Source: Paenibacillus macerans (lineage in GTDB: Bacteria; Bacillota; Bacilli; Paenibacillales; Paenibacillaceae). From it: a stretch of 64,000 bases of DNA. Position 1 is the stretch's first letter, and every line of letters begins with the position of its first letter. Location of the stretch: the NCBI RefSeq assembly GCF_900454495.1, contig NZ_UGSI01000001.1:3100001-3164000 (forward strand), read 5' to 3'. This document shows positions 17,442 to 25,983 of the stretch, one piece after another. The notes under the pieces were generated by a model, which was given only the letters and a program-made list of their open reading frames with translations, had not been told where the DNA came from and ran no database searches. The position numbers and the translations under genes are program-made.

Positions 17442-18505
17442 TTACGCCGGTAAAACGAGTCAACCGTTTTTTTCTGCTGGCAACCGGTCCTTTGTTTGGC
17501 CTTCTGATCGCCCTGCTGATCAGCGGCCCCCGTATCGAATGGAACAGCCCACCCGGCGATATTACGCCGGAGGCGGATATTTTTCAGACGACTGGGGCGA
17601 TTTCCCGCGGACTTACGCAGGCGCAAGCGAACGCCAAAACCACGATTTCGTCCATTCAAAAAACCGCCGAGCTGTACCGCAAAACGACCTCGGCGATGAG
17701 CACCATCGTGAAAACGGCCAAAACGTCGGCCGGAATGCCCGCGACGATCTATAACCGAAGAATCACGGCCAAGCTCGGAACGCCGTACGAAACGGTCCAA
17801 AGCGACCGGATTCGCATCGAGTTATACAAAGTCAACCCGGGAACCTACCGGGGCTACGCGATGAAGGTTAAGCTGAAATCTCCGGACGCGATGACAATGA
17901 CGCTGGGCAAAGACATGCTGGGCGGTTCGGAAACGACCAAACAAGCCGTCCAGCGCTACGGCGCCGTGGCCGGGATCAACGCCGGCGGGTTCGCCGATTC
18001 CCGGGGCAAACGTTACCCGTTAAGCACGACGATCGTGGGCGGCAAATATGTAAACGGGTTCGAAGCCACCTACAAGGATTTGTTTTTCGTCGGTTTGAGC
18101 AAATTCGGCAAGCTCATCGGCGGCAAGTTTGAGCGCAAAGAAGATTTGGACAGGCTGGAGCCGATGTTCGGCGCTTCCTTTGTCCCCATCCTGCTTCAGG
18201 ACGGCAGGAAAACGGCAATCCCGGAAAAATGGCGGTCCTCGCCTTTACGTGCGCCGCGTACCGTGATCGGCAACTACAAGGATGACCAGCTGGTCATTTT
18301 GGTCATCGACGGCCGGAACGAAAACGGAAGTTCCGGGGCAACGCTGGAGGAGCTTCAGGCAAAATTGCAAAAGATGGGCGTTCAGGACGCCTATAACCTG
18401 GATGGCGGCGGTTCTTCGTCGCTCGTCGTCAACGGCCGGGTGGTAAACAGTCCGTCGGACGGTGCCCTGCGCCCCGTGCCAACCCACTTCCTGTTCTTCA
18501 AATAG
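17438..18505 (+). CDS. Phosphodiester glycosidase family protein (NAGPA domain)
   Basis: 355 residues. An N-terminal signal anchor (FLLATGPLFGLLIALLISG) is followed by a low-complexity helical linker and, from about residue 125, a NAGPA/DUF2233 domain. Its conserved elements are visible: AGINAGGF, TTIVGGKYVNG, LVILVIDGRNENGSSGAT, DAYNLDGGGSSSLVVNGRVVN and the C-terminal RPVPTHFLFFK. Bacterial members act outside the membrane on cell-envelope or exopolysaccharide phosphodiesters; the substrate is not known here. It overlaps the upstream coiled-coil gene by 4 bp. Confidence 0.88.
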   Translation: MITPVKRVNRFFLLATGPLFGLLIALLISGPRIEWNSPPGDITPEADIFQTTGAISRGLTQAQANAKTTISSIQKTAELYRKTTSAMSTIVKTAKTSAGMPATIYNRRITAKLGTPYETVQSDRIRIELYKVNPGTYRGYAMKVKLKSPDAMTMTLGKDMLGGSETTKQAVQRYGAVAGINAGGFADSRGKRYPLSTTIVGGKYVNGFEATYKDLFFVGLSKFGKLIGGKFERKEDLDRLEPMFGASFVPILLQDGRKTAIPEKWRSSPLRAPRTVIGNYKDDQLVILVIDGRNENGSSGATLEELQAKLQKMGVQDAYNLDGGGSSSLVVNGRVVNSPSDGALRPVPTHFLFFK

Positions 18506-18618
18506 CACAAGCAAACCACAATCATCTTCGTCTATGAAAAACATCACATTTTAGCATTTATTTTTAAAGTATAGGCGGGTATAATAAGAGCAGAAGTTCA
18601 ACGTGGAGGTGTTCGGGT

Positions 18619-18723
18619 TTGTCTTTCTCTTTGACGTTCTGGATTATTACCCTGGTTATGGTTATGTTTGTGTGCGGGATTTTGACTGCGGCTTATAACG
18701 ACGATAAAACAAAAGGTCTTTAA
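18619..18723 (+). CDS. 34-residue single-pass membrane peptide
   Basis: A short ORF starting at TTG 18619, preceded by GTGGAGGTG. It encodes one transmembrane helix (FWIITLVMVMFVCGILTAAY) with a polar tail DDKTKGL. It ends 39 bp before a rho-independent terminator (18762-18788), and TATAAT lies at 18580-18585, so it forms a complete small transcription unit. I do not recognise the family. The start codon is non-ATG, so the exact start is uncertain. Confidence 0.55.
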   Translation: MSFSLTFWIITLVMVMFVCGILTAAYNDDKTKGL

Positions 18724-18761
18724 TGAAGACAAGCGCCCATCGGCGCACATTCCAAGAAGAA

Positions 18762-18788
18762 AGACCGCGGCAAGCGGTCTATTTTCTT
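18762..18788 (+). terminator. Terminator after the 34-residue ORF
   Basis: Perfect 7-bp stem AGACCGC/GCGGTCT (18762-18768, 18774-18780) with a 5-base loop, then ATTTTCTT. Confidence 0.8.
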
Positions 18789-18848
18789 ATGGCCAGGCAG
18801 GCGCGTTTGATCGCCGCTTGTCCAAGCCCACCGCACGTTTGCTACCAA

Positions 18849-18886
18849 AATAAATAAGCCCCCTTACGGGCAGCTCATTTATTTTG
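18849..18886. terminator. Bidirectional terminator at the abrB 3' side
   Basis: AAATAAATAAGCCCCC / GGGCAGCTCATTTATTT form a long hairpin flanked by AT-rich ends on both sides. It can end transcripts from abrB on the minus strand and from the small plus-strand unit. Confidence 0.65.
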
Positions 18887-18953
18887 CGATCCGCCGCGGG
18901 CCGCCTCCCCTTATGGAAGGAAAGGACTTCCCGCGGCTATCAGGTCTTTGGTT

Positions 18954-19199
18954 TTAGGACAACTGGTTCATTTCGACCAAACACTGATTGCAAATGGAGC
19001 GATCTTTAAAATCGCTCACGTTTTCCATCGATCCGCAGAACACGCATTTCGGACGGTATCTTTCCAAAATAATGTGATCTCCCTGTACCAAAATCTCGAC
19101 GGGATCGCCCTCGTTCATTTGATATCTTTTGCGCAACGACTTGGGTAAGACGATTCTTCCCAGCTGATCCACTTTACGGACTACACCAGCAGGTTTCAT
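18954..19199 (-). CDS. abrB: AbrB-type transition-state regulator
   Basis: 81 residues from the ATG at 19199 with AGGAGAGGTG upstream; a start further up at 19244 would add an unrelated tail. The N-terminal swapped-hairpin DNA-binding domain reads GVVRKVDQLGRIVLPKSLRK, then EGDPVEILVQGDHIIL. The C-terminal part carries two Cys pairs (CVFCGS and CNQCL) and NVSDFKDRSICNQC, as in Bacillus AbrB/Abh. It acts as a global repressor of stationary-phase genes and is itself normally lowered by Spo0A. It stands alone, with a terminator downstream. Confidence 0.9.
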   Translation of the reverse strand: MKPAGVVRKVDQLGRIVLPKSLRKRYQMNEGDPVEILVQGDHIILERYRPKCVFCGSMENVSDFKDRSICNQCLVEMNQLS

Positions 19200-19287
19200 A
19201 AAGGCACACCTCTCCTGAAAAAAATTATGTAAAAATAGAACCAAATACCTAATCTATTTTATTTCGCTATCATTTTCAGGATTCCTG

Positions 19288-19851
19288 CTAAATTTCAATT
19301 GTTTTAATTATTTTGGCAGGATTTCCTCCAACCACCGCGCCGGCCGGCACATCTTTCGTAACGACCGCACCCGCGGCAATGACCGCGTTATCGCCGATCG
19401 TCACCCCGGGAACGATCACCGCCCGGCCGCCGATCCATACATTGTTGCCGATTTTGACCGGCTTCCCGAATTCCGCCCCGGAGTTGCGTTCGGCCGGATT
19501 CAGCGGATGGGCCGCCGTATAAATATGAACCCCCGGCGCCATAAAGCAGTACTCGCCGATATGCACCTCGCATACGTCCAGAATAACGCAGTCGAAATTG
19601 GCATAAAAATGATTGCCGACATAAATATTCGTGCCGTAATCGCAGCGGAAGGTCGGTTCGATGTAAATATCGTCGCCGCAGCTGCCGAAGAGCTGCTTCA
19701 AAATACCGGTTCTCCGCTCCCGTTCATCCTCTTGTGTGGCATTAAACTCTCTGGTCAACCCGCGAGCCCGCAGCCGTTCGGCAACGAGCGCGGGATCGCT
19801 GGCGTCGTACCAATCGCCGGCCAGCATCTTCTCTTTTTCCGTTTTCATCAC
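19288..19851 (-). CDS. maa: Maltose/galactoside O-acetyltransferase family protein
   Basis: 187 residues. The N-terminal Mac domain (EKEKMLAGDWYDASDPALVAER) and the left-handed beta-helix of hexapeptide repeats (GNNVWIGGRAVIVPGVTIG, NAVIAAGAVVTKDVPAGAVV) end with GGNPAKIIK. The catalytic His lies in HIYTAAHPLNP. These enzymes transfer acetyl from acetyl-CoA to a sugar hydroxyl. The stop codon of trmL sits just upstream, so the two genes are probably co-transcribed. The exact sugar cannot be read from sequence. Confidence 0.88.
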   Translation of the reverse strand: MMKTEKEKMLAGDWYDASDPALVAERLRARGLTREFNATQEDERERRTGILKQLFGSCGDDIYIEPTFRCDYGTNIYVGNHFYANFDCVILDVCEVHIGEYCFMAPGVHIYTAAHPLNPAERNSGAEFGKPVKIGNNVWIGGRAVIVPGVTIGDNAVIAAGAVVTKDVPAGAVVGGNPAKIIKTIEI

Positions 19852-19853
19852 AT

Positions 19854-20318
19854 CTACTCCATTCCCGGAAAATCAAGCTGCCGCAGCGCCTCATACACGA
19901 TAATCGCCGCGGAATTGGATAAATTCAGCGAACGGACTTTATCCGTCATCGGCATCCGCATCACGGTATCGGGATGCGCCGCCAATATTTCCGGAGACAG
20001 CCCTTTCGTCTCTTTCCCGAACACCAGAAAATCCCCGCCCTGAAACGAGAAATCCGTATACCGTTTGTCCGCCTTGGTGGTCGCGAAGAAAAAACGGCTG
20101 CCCCGGTATTTTTCCTCCACTTCCTGAAAGGAATCGTGGTATTCAATGTGGACCGCGTACCAATAATCCAGCCCGGCCCGTTTTAAAGTTTTGTCATCGG
20201 TACGAAACCCCAGCGGACGCACCAGATGCAGATGGGTCCCCGTCGCCGCGCAGGTTCTGGCGATATTCCCCGTATTTGCCGGAATTTCCGGCTCCACCAG
20301 CACAATATGCAATGCCAT
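19854..20318 (-). CDS. trmL: tRNA (cytidine/uridine-34-2'-O)-methyltransferase TrmL
   Basis: 154 residues from the ATG at 20318 (GAGGTG upstream; the frame is open further but without homology). SPOUT-family knot motifs are visible: LVEPEIPANTGNIARTCA at the N-terminus, FFFATTKADKRYTD in the middle, LVFGKETKGLS, and MTDKVRSLNLSNSAAIIVYE at the C-terminus. It methylates the ribose of the wobble base of certain tRNA-Leu. The length is typical. It runs directly into the acetyltransferase gene. Confidence 0.95.
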   Translation of the reverse strand: MALHIVLVEPEIPANTGNIARTCAATGTHLHLVRPLGFRTDDKTLKRAGLDYWYAVHIEYHDSFQEVEEKYRGSRFFFATTKADKRYTDFSFQGGDFLVFGKETKGLSPEILAAHPDTVMRMPMTDKVRSLNLSNSAAIIVYEALRQLDFPGME

Positions 20319-20417
20319 GAAACTAACACCTCGTCCAATTTGTGAGTCTGTCCATCCTCGGGCAGCGCTTGTTCCATTATAGCAAATCGGCCGCCTTCTT
20401 TCAGGTGCGGGAACCGA

Positions 20418-20460
20418 AAATAAAAGCTCCACCACCGTCAAACCATGCGATGATGGAGCC
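20418..20460 (-). terminator. serC terminator
   Basis: Stem GCTCCATCATCG/CGGTGGTGGAGC on the minus strand (outer GCTCCA 20426-20431 with TGGAGC 20454-20459), followed by TTTTATTTT. It lies 53 bp past the serC stop. Confidence 0.8.
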
Positions 20461-20512
20461 GTATTTTGCGATGGCCCTAAACAGCGGCCAGGTCCGCCAG
20501 ACCGAGACCCGC

Positions 20513-21601
20513 TTAGCCGTGCGATTTTTGAAAATGGTCCATAAATTCGACCAATGCCTTGATGCTGTCATACGGCACGGCATTGTAGATCGAAGCGCGC
20601 AGACCGCCGACGCTGCGATGGCCTTTGAGCCCGACAAAACCAGCCTGCTCCGACTCTTTGACAAACAGCTTCTCCAGTTCTTCGGAAGCGAGGCGGAACG
20701 TAACGTTCATCGTCGAACGGCTGCCTTGCTCCACACAGCCCCGGTAAAATCCGCCGCTTGCGTCGATCGCTTCATAGAGAAGACCGGCTTTTTGCTCATT
20801 TTTTTGCTCGATGCCTTGCAAACCGCCTTGTTCTTCAATCCATTTCAATACTTCGTTCACCATGTAAACGGAGAAGGATGGCGGGGTGTTGTAGAGCGAG
20901 TTGTTTTCCGCATGGGTATCGTACCGGAACATCGTCGGCAGATGCTTCGGCGACTCGCGGAGCAGTTCCTCGCGGGCGATTACGACCGTTACGCCGGACG
21001 GGCCGAGGTTTTTCTGGGCCCCGGCATAAACCATGCCGAACTGCTTGAGATCAAACGGACGGCACAAAATATCGCTCGACATATCGGCAATCAACGGCAC
21101 GCTGCCGGTATCCGGGAACTTCCGGAACTGTGTGCCTTCAATCGTCTCATTGGACGTGATGTGTACGTACGCCGCGTTATCCGGAAGCTTCAAGCTGCCT
21201 ACATCCGGAACGGACATATATTTGTTTTCCTCCGAGGAGGCCGCGATAAACGTCTCGCCGATGAGCTTCGCTTCCTTAATCGCCTTGTTGGCCCAGCTTC
21301 CCGATTTCACGTAACCGGCCGTTTTGCCTGCGGTCAGAAAGTTCATCGGAATCATCGCAAACTGCGTGGAAGCCCCGCCCTGCAGGAACAGCACCTGATA
21401 GCCGGATGGGCTGCCCAACAGCTTCAAAAGGCGGCTGGCCGCCTCGTTATGAACCGCTTCGTACACGGCTCCGCGGTGCGACATTTCCATAATCGACATG
21501 CCTGTTCCGCGAAAATCGACAAATTCCGCCTGGGCGCGTTCCAGCACTTCCAGCGGCAGCGCTGCCGGTCCGGCGTTAAAGTTATAAGCTCTGTTACTCA
21601 T
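20513..21601 (-). CDS. serC: Phosphoserine aminotransferase
   Basis: 362 residues, full length. It converts 3-phosphohydroxypyruvate and glutamate to phosphoserine in serine synthesis. Class V aminotransferase features: NFNAGPAALPLEVLE start, FLQGGASTQFAMIP, DMSSDILCRPFD, the PLP lysine in YAGAQKNLGPSGVT, and GHRSVGGLRASIYNA near the end. It is monocistronic, with a terminator downstream. No riboswitch was recognised in its leader. Confidence 0.97.
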   Translation of the reverse strand: MSNRAYNFNAGPAALPLEVLERAQAEFVDFRGTGMSIMEMSHRGAVYEAVHNEAASRLLKLLGSPSGYQVLFLQGGASTQFAMIPMNFLTAGKTAGYVKSGSWANKAIKEAKLIGETFIAASSEENKYMSVPDVGSLKLPDNAAYVHITSNETIEGTQFRKFPDTGSVPLIADMSSDILCRPFDLKQFGMVYAGAQKNLGPSGVTVVIAREELLRESPKHLPTMFRYDTHAENNSLYNTPPSFSVYMVNEVLKWIEEQGGLQGIEQKNEQKAGLLYEAIDASGGFYRGCVEQGSRSTMNVTFRLASEELEKLFVKESEQAGFVGLKGHRSVGGLRASIYNAVPYDSIKALVEFMDHFQKSHG

Positions 21602-21791
21602 TGCTCCCCATCCCTTTCCCTTCCATGGCTTGTATGGTTCGAAGTTTTAGATAAGGATTATCATATCAACTAAACCGCCGCCCAGCAAGCTGATATTTCG
21701 CAAAAATTCGCCAGTTTACAGAAATGACACATTAATGCTTCATTTTAATAAAGACATAGGCTGTGTTCGTGTATGGGTGTCCTGCATGCCG
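21602..21791. other. serC upstream region
   Basis: About 190 bases between the serC start and the MITE-like element. It should contain the serC promoter on the minus strand; nothing else is seen. Confidence 0.4.
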
Positions 21792-22114
21792 CTTTGCACG
21801 ATTATCCCCTTCGTTCAGGGGGGTCAGGGGGCTTAATGTACGGAATAAATAAAAAGAGAGCAGGAAAAAATGAGGCGGTTGCCCCATTCCTTCCGTCAGG
21901 TCTGCTTCACTTCTTCTAAACCTCTTTCACCTAAACCCGTCTAATGATCTCGAACATGTCTACTTCTCCCTAATCCGTCTAATAATCTCTAACAAATTTG
22001 CTTACCCTAAATATATCCGCTTCACTCAAATATATCTTCTTCTTTTGAATTTATCTTCTGCTCTGAATTTATCTACTTCTCTGCTTCCTGATCAAATGGG
22101 ATAATCGTGCAAAG
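21792..22114 (+). mobile_element. 323-bp MITE-like element, internally deleted relative of the IS at 30842
   Basis: Perfect 17-bp inverted ends: CTTTGCACGATTATCCC (21792-21808) and its complement (22098-22114). The interior has no gene; its second half is a pyrimidine-rich run. Both halves are homologous to the two outer parts of the 1352-bp element at 30842-32193: GCTTCACTTCTTCT and AAACCCGTCTAATGATCTCG beside the 3' end, and CCTCATTTTTTCC-type sequence beside the 5' end. The transposase is missing. No target-site duplication could be recognised. Confidence 0.8.
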
Positions 22115-22236
22115 CGTCCGGACAGTGGATGTTGATCCGCCGACCACCCCGCCAACCAACCCACCGGCCTTCCCTGTCAAGCGCTGATTATTAGGTTAGT
22201 TAAGCTTAAAAAATGCCCTTTTTTTGCCTGAACCAC

Positions 22237-23118
22237 CTACATCGTCTGAAAAAACTCGTAGATCCGGGTCCAGGTCTGCCGCTCACCCGGAGCGAGCTTC
22301 ACTTCCACGAACATCTCCGGTGAAACAACGTGCCCCTTGCCCCATACCGCTGCTGCGGCCACGGGGAGCTTGCTGCGCTCGCGAACTCCCAGGCCGCTGG
22401 GCCGATGAACCAGTTCCCAGAGCCACGGCTGCTCCGCTCCGTCGACCCCCGGCAGGCGAAAATAAAAATCTTTCTCCGGCTGCCGCTCCCAGGTAACTTC
22501 GTTGCCGCTGAACGCAAGCCCGTCCAGCGTACCGGGGTCATCGCTCCGGGGTGAAGGCGCAAACGGAAAGCGCAGCACGTAGTCCGGGCCAATCGGCTCG
22601 CCGTCAATCCCGAAGAAATTGTGGCAATACTCATCGGTAAGAACTGGTCGGGTGCCAACGTTATCCAGCTCAACGCTCACGCTCAGACGGTTTTGCTTGA
22701 TAGCGACGGTTTTTACGAGCTGCACGGCGTAACCGCGGCAGTCTTCAGGCAACACAGTAAACGCAACGCTTTGCGGCCCCTGCTGCTCAGTCATGATGGA
22801 AAACGGTTCGGCCTCATAATCGCGGAAAAATTGATAAGGCGCCTCGTCCGGGCGTGTCAGCAACCCGACGCCAAGTTTGGGAAATTTCCCGCCGCTCTCC
22901 GCTTCGTCATAGCCAATGGTTTGCGCGATCCCGAATTCGCTGCAAAGCCCTATGCCTCCGGTTCCTTGACCGGGAACCAGGCTTTCCGGAACGCAAAACG
23001 TATGGCTCGCGAACCGGACGCCCGTAATAAAGCCGCTCCAGTCGAACCGCGTTCCCCGGTATTCCCCGGGGTCCGCGATATCAACCGCAAGCAGCTCGTT
23101 ATTCAGTTGATAAGCCAT
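22237..23118 (-). CDS. Galactose-mutarotase-like (aldose epimerase fold) protein
   Basis: 293 residues with no signal peptide. It shows features of the mutarotase-like beta-sandwich: DWSGFITGVRFASHTF, GIGLCSEFGI, LSVSVELDNVGTRPVLTDEYCHNFFGIDG, and EMFVEVKLAPGERQTWTRIYEFF at the end. His in EYCHNFF may be part of the active site. It is the last gene of the GH94 operon, separated from the phosphorylase by a short palindromic repeat. A role in anomer conversion of the released sugar or sugar phosphate is plausible but inferred. Confidence 0.7.
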   Translation of the reverse strand: MAYQLNNELLAVDIADPGEYRGTRFDWSGFITGVRFASHTFCVPESLVPGQGTGGIGLCSEFGIAQTIGYDEAESGGKFPKLGVGLLTRPDEAPYQFFRDYEAEPFSIMTEQQGPQSVAFTVLPEDCRGYAVQLVKTVAIKQNRLSVSVELDNVGTRPVLTDEYCHNFFGIDGEPIGPDYVLRFPFAPSPRSDDPGTLDGLAFSGNEVTWERQPEKDFYFRLPGVDGAEQPWLWELVHRPSGLGVRERSKLPVAAAAVWGKGHVVSPEMFVEVKLAPGERQTWTRIYEFFQTM

Positions 23119-23142
23119 GCGATCATTACCTTTCTTGAGCTG

Positions 23143-23224
23143 TATAAGTTGAACTGTTGATTGTACGGATCAGGGCAGCCTTGTGAAATGACCCAACCCC
23201 CGTATTTCTTTAGTTCAACTTATA
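23143..23224. mobile_element. 82-bp TATAAGTTGAAC-ended repeat (MITE-like)
   Basis: Inverted ends TATAAGTTGAAC (23143-23154) and GTTCAACTTATA (23213-23224). The interior GATTGTACGGATCAGGGCAG, then GTGAAATG, matches the 200-bp element at 56452-56651. Its right end contains the stop codon of the GH94 gene. Confidence 0.75.
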
Positions 23225-25950
23225 TTGCGGCCAAGCGTAACGATCAGTTCGTGAACACCGTCGGCGGGCAAAGCTTCGATCAGCGAACGGCCGATCAGAC
23301 AGCCGGCCCCATCGTTTTGGCAATCTACGCTTTGACCGTTCAGGCTGACGGAATCCACCCGGTACTGGCCGTGTTCGGCCGCCTGCGGATTGCGGTAAAC
23401 GACGCGCAGCATGCGCCCCGCGAACAAGGTTTCGACCGCCGCTTCGCCGGAACCGTCAAACTGCGCCTGCACGAGCTTCGGCTCCAAACGCAGGTCGCCG
23501 AAGCAGCCTTTGACCCCGTAAACCTCGGTAAGCTGCGTCAGCAGCAGCCAACTCGCCGATCCGGTCAAATAGGTGTACATCCCCCGGCCGCGTTCGTTGA
23601 TATACTCGGGAACCCCCGGATAAATCCGGCTGTTCTCGAAATCGGCGGACAGCCGGTAGATGGAGTCGAGCACCTCGAACCCTTCCTGCACGAACCCGCG
23701 TTTATACAGCGCGTTGGCGTACATGACGGTCATGTGGCTGAACATCGCGCCGTTCTCTTTGTGGCCGAAAGCGAAGCCAAAGGCCCGGCCGAGGTTTTGC
23801 TGGATTCCGCCGAAGCGGGAATTCAGCCGGTAGCCGATCCGCTCGTCCTTCAAGTAGCGGTTTACCGCTTGCGAGATGTTCTCCGTCTGTTCGTCCGTGG
23901 CGACGCCGCCCATAATCGCGAACACCTGCCCGGTTAACGTCATCCGCACGCCGTCCGGATGGTCTCCTTCAACGCGTTCGCCATCGTTGTTGTAATACCC
24001 ATTGAACCAGGCATAACCTTCCTTGCTTTGGATCCATTCGCTCCCGCGCAGATGCGCTACGGCCCAATCCGCTTTCCGCTTCAAATCCTCGGCCACCTTG
24101 CGGATGTCCAGCAACAGCTTTTTGCCGCTTACGCGCGGAGTGACGGCGTCGTAATAGCGGTCAAGCAAGCTCCGTTTTTCCTGAATGCTGTCATAGGAAA
24201 TCGGCTTCCCGAGCGTATCGAGCAGCAGGGCCATTTCTTCGGCGATGTCCAGCGAATCTTTTCCGGTGCGCTTCTGCAGCTCAAGCAGCAGCTCGGACAG
24301 CTCCATCAGGTTGCTGGCGTAAAACGCCGTAAACGCCACGCTTTCGCCGCGGTCCGGGGCCAAATCGAGCCCGTCGTTCCAGTCCGCGCCCTCCAGCTTG
24401 ATGTTGCCGTGATCGCCGACATTAAAGAACGGAACGATATTTTGCAGCAAAATATGCTCCAAAATCGTGCCCTCATAAATTTGTCCGTCCGCGGTCAGCA
24501 GCTTGTTCCCCTGCTCCGGCGTCCAGGAGGCGTCGCGCTCGCGGCACCGCTTGACGAATACGTCGCGGAAATAGCTCTGCGGCTGGAACAACAGGTCCAG
24601 GTCCCCGCTTTGATGGAGGTACAGCAGCGTCGTCATCAGCGGCCAGGCGCCATGATCCATCCATACCCGCGGGATGTTGTTGCGGTCGGCGACGAATTCC
24701 CCCGGCCCCGCGCCGATAATCGTCGCGTTGCTGCCGTCCATCCGCACGCCGGCGTAGTTGTTGAGCAGCAGATGGCGCACTTCCGCCGGCTCCATTACCA
24801 TCAGCGCCAGGCAGTCCTGCCACAGGTCGCGCCAGCCTCTGCCCCCGCGTCCGTAATCGTGATACGGCAGGAACGAATTGCCGTAAAGCCGGCGTAAAAT
24901 CGGCTGCAGCGTCACCCATTTCATCCATAAATCCTGCTCACCGTCCCCGGAGCTGAACCGGACCGTATCCAATTTGTCCCGCCAGTAGGCCCGGTTTTGC
25001 TCCAGCAGGGCATCAAACCGGCCGGCCGCCAAATAATCCGCCGCGTACCGCCCGACATCGATCCGGTCCCCCGAAATGACCATGGCCACGACATAGGAGA
25101 CGGACTTACCCGGCGCTAATTCCACCGGAGCAAAGCGCAGCGCGCCGACGGCTTCGTAGCCTTCCACGGCGGCCCCCGCCTGCGCATCCGGTTCGCGGTT
25201 CGCGACGACGGCCTCCGGCCAGTCCAGCGCCCCGCCTTCGCCGATAAAATTCTCCGTCACCGGGAAAAATCCGGCGGGCGCCGTTCCGCCAGCTTCAGCG
25301 CCAAACACGCCGTAAGTGACCTTGTTGACGCGGTGGCCCCGCTCGTCAAAGGAAAGCGCCGGCTGCACTTCAATGCCGTACTCCGACGTAAATATCCGAT
25401 GCAGCAGCGATGTGACGTGGCGGTGATCCCGCAGATCGTCGGCCGAACGCCCGTACAGCGGAATCGCCGCCGTCGGCGTCAGCTTAAGCGGAGCGTTCCC
25501 CGTATTGGTCAGGGTCACCCGCATCAGCTCGATTTTATCGTCCGTTACCGGAACAAAGCTGACCGTCCTGGCCTTTAGTCCGGCTTTTTCGTTGTCGCGC
25601 GTCACGGCATGCCATAGGAACCCCGCCTCCACCGCGGAGCGCTCTTCTTCGCCCGTAAACCGCGCCGCGTTTTGTCTCGCGGAGTTGCCGCTGACGGACC
25701 ATGCCCCGTATCCTTCGATAAACACCCAAAAGTTCCGCGATGCCTTGGAATTATGCAAACTTTCCGCCGATACGGGCTCCATCAGAAACGTGTTGTGTCC
25801 CGAAGTGATTTCTCCGTGCAAATTCGGGGTCACGGCCGACATCATCCCCGCCTCGTTGACGAGGGGAAAATACAAATAGCTGTTATGTTCTGGCTGCTCC
25901 AGTCTGAACTCGCCTTGCTCCCCTTGAAACTTCCAACCTTTTTGTCCCAT
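23215..25950 (-). CDS. GH94 family phosphorylase, probably laminaribiose phosphorylase
   Basis: 911 residues from the ATG at 25950 (GAGAGGAAG upstream; the frame can be extended to 25983). It is a cytoplasmic enzyme of the cellobiose-phosphorylase family: an N-terminal beta-sandwich (QGEFRLEQPEHNSYLYFPLVN), then an (alpha/alpha)6 barrel with FLPYHDYGRGGRGWRDLWQD, NIPRVWMDHGAWPLM, and the GH94 signature GADWNDGLDLAPDRGE near residue 550 (Asp general acid). Length and motifs fit enzymes that cleave beta-1,3-linked glucose disaccharides with phosphate; cellobiose specificity cannot be excluded. It is co-transcribed with two sugar permeases, and its last codons come from the TATAAGTTGAAC repeat. 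Confidence 0.82.
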   Translation of the reverse strand: MGQKGWKFQGEQGEFRLEQPEHNSYLYFPLVNEAGMMSAVTPNLHGEITSGHNTFLMEPVSAESLHNSKASRNFWVFIEGYGAWSVSGNSARQNAARFTGEEERSAVEAGFLWHAVTRDNEKAGLKARTVSFVPVTDDKIELMRVTLTNTGNAPLKLTPTAAIPLYGRSADDLRDHRHVTSLLHRIFTSEYGIEVQPALSFDERGHRVNKVTYGVFGAEAGGTAPAGFFPVTENFIGEGGALDWPEAVVANREPDAQAGAAVEGYEAVGALRFAPVELAPGKSVSYVVAMVISGDRIDVGRYAADYLAAGRFDALLEQNRAYWRDKLDTVRFSSGDGEQDLWMKWVTLQPILRRLYGNSFLPYHDYGRGGRGWRDLWQDCLALMVMEPAEVRHLLLNNYAGVRMDGSNATIIGAGPGEFVADRNNIPRVWMDHGAWPLMTTLLYLHQSGDLDLLFQPQSYFRDVFVKRCRERDASWTPEQGNKLLTADGQIYEGTILEHILLQNIVPFFNVGDHGNIKLEGADWNDGLDLAPDRGESVAFTAFYASNLMELSELLLELQKRTGKDSLDIAEEMALLLDTLGKPISYDSIQEKRSLLDRYYDAVTPRVSGKKLLLDIRKVAEDLKRKADWAVAHLRGSEWIQSKEGYAWFNGYYNNDGERVEGDHPDGVRMTLTGQVFAIMGGVATDEQTENISQAVNRYLKDERIGYRLNSRFGGIQQNLGRAFGFAFGHKENGAMFSHMTVMYANALYKRGFVQEGFEVLDSIYRLSADFENSRIYPGVPEYINERGRGMYTYLTGSASWLLLTQLTEVYGVKGCFGDLRLEPKLVQAQFDGSGEAAVETLFAGRMLRVVYRNPQAAEHGQYRVDSVSLNGQSVDCQNDGAGCLIGRSLIEALPADGVHELIVTLGRNIS

Positions 25951-25983
25951 TTGCGCTTCTTCCTCTCTCTCTTTAGTCCGCAT

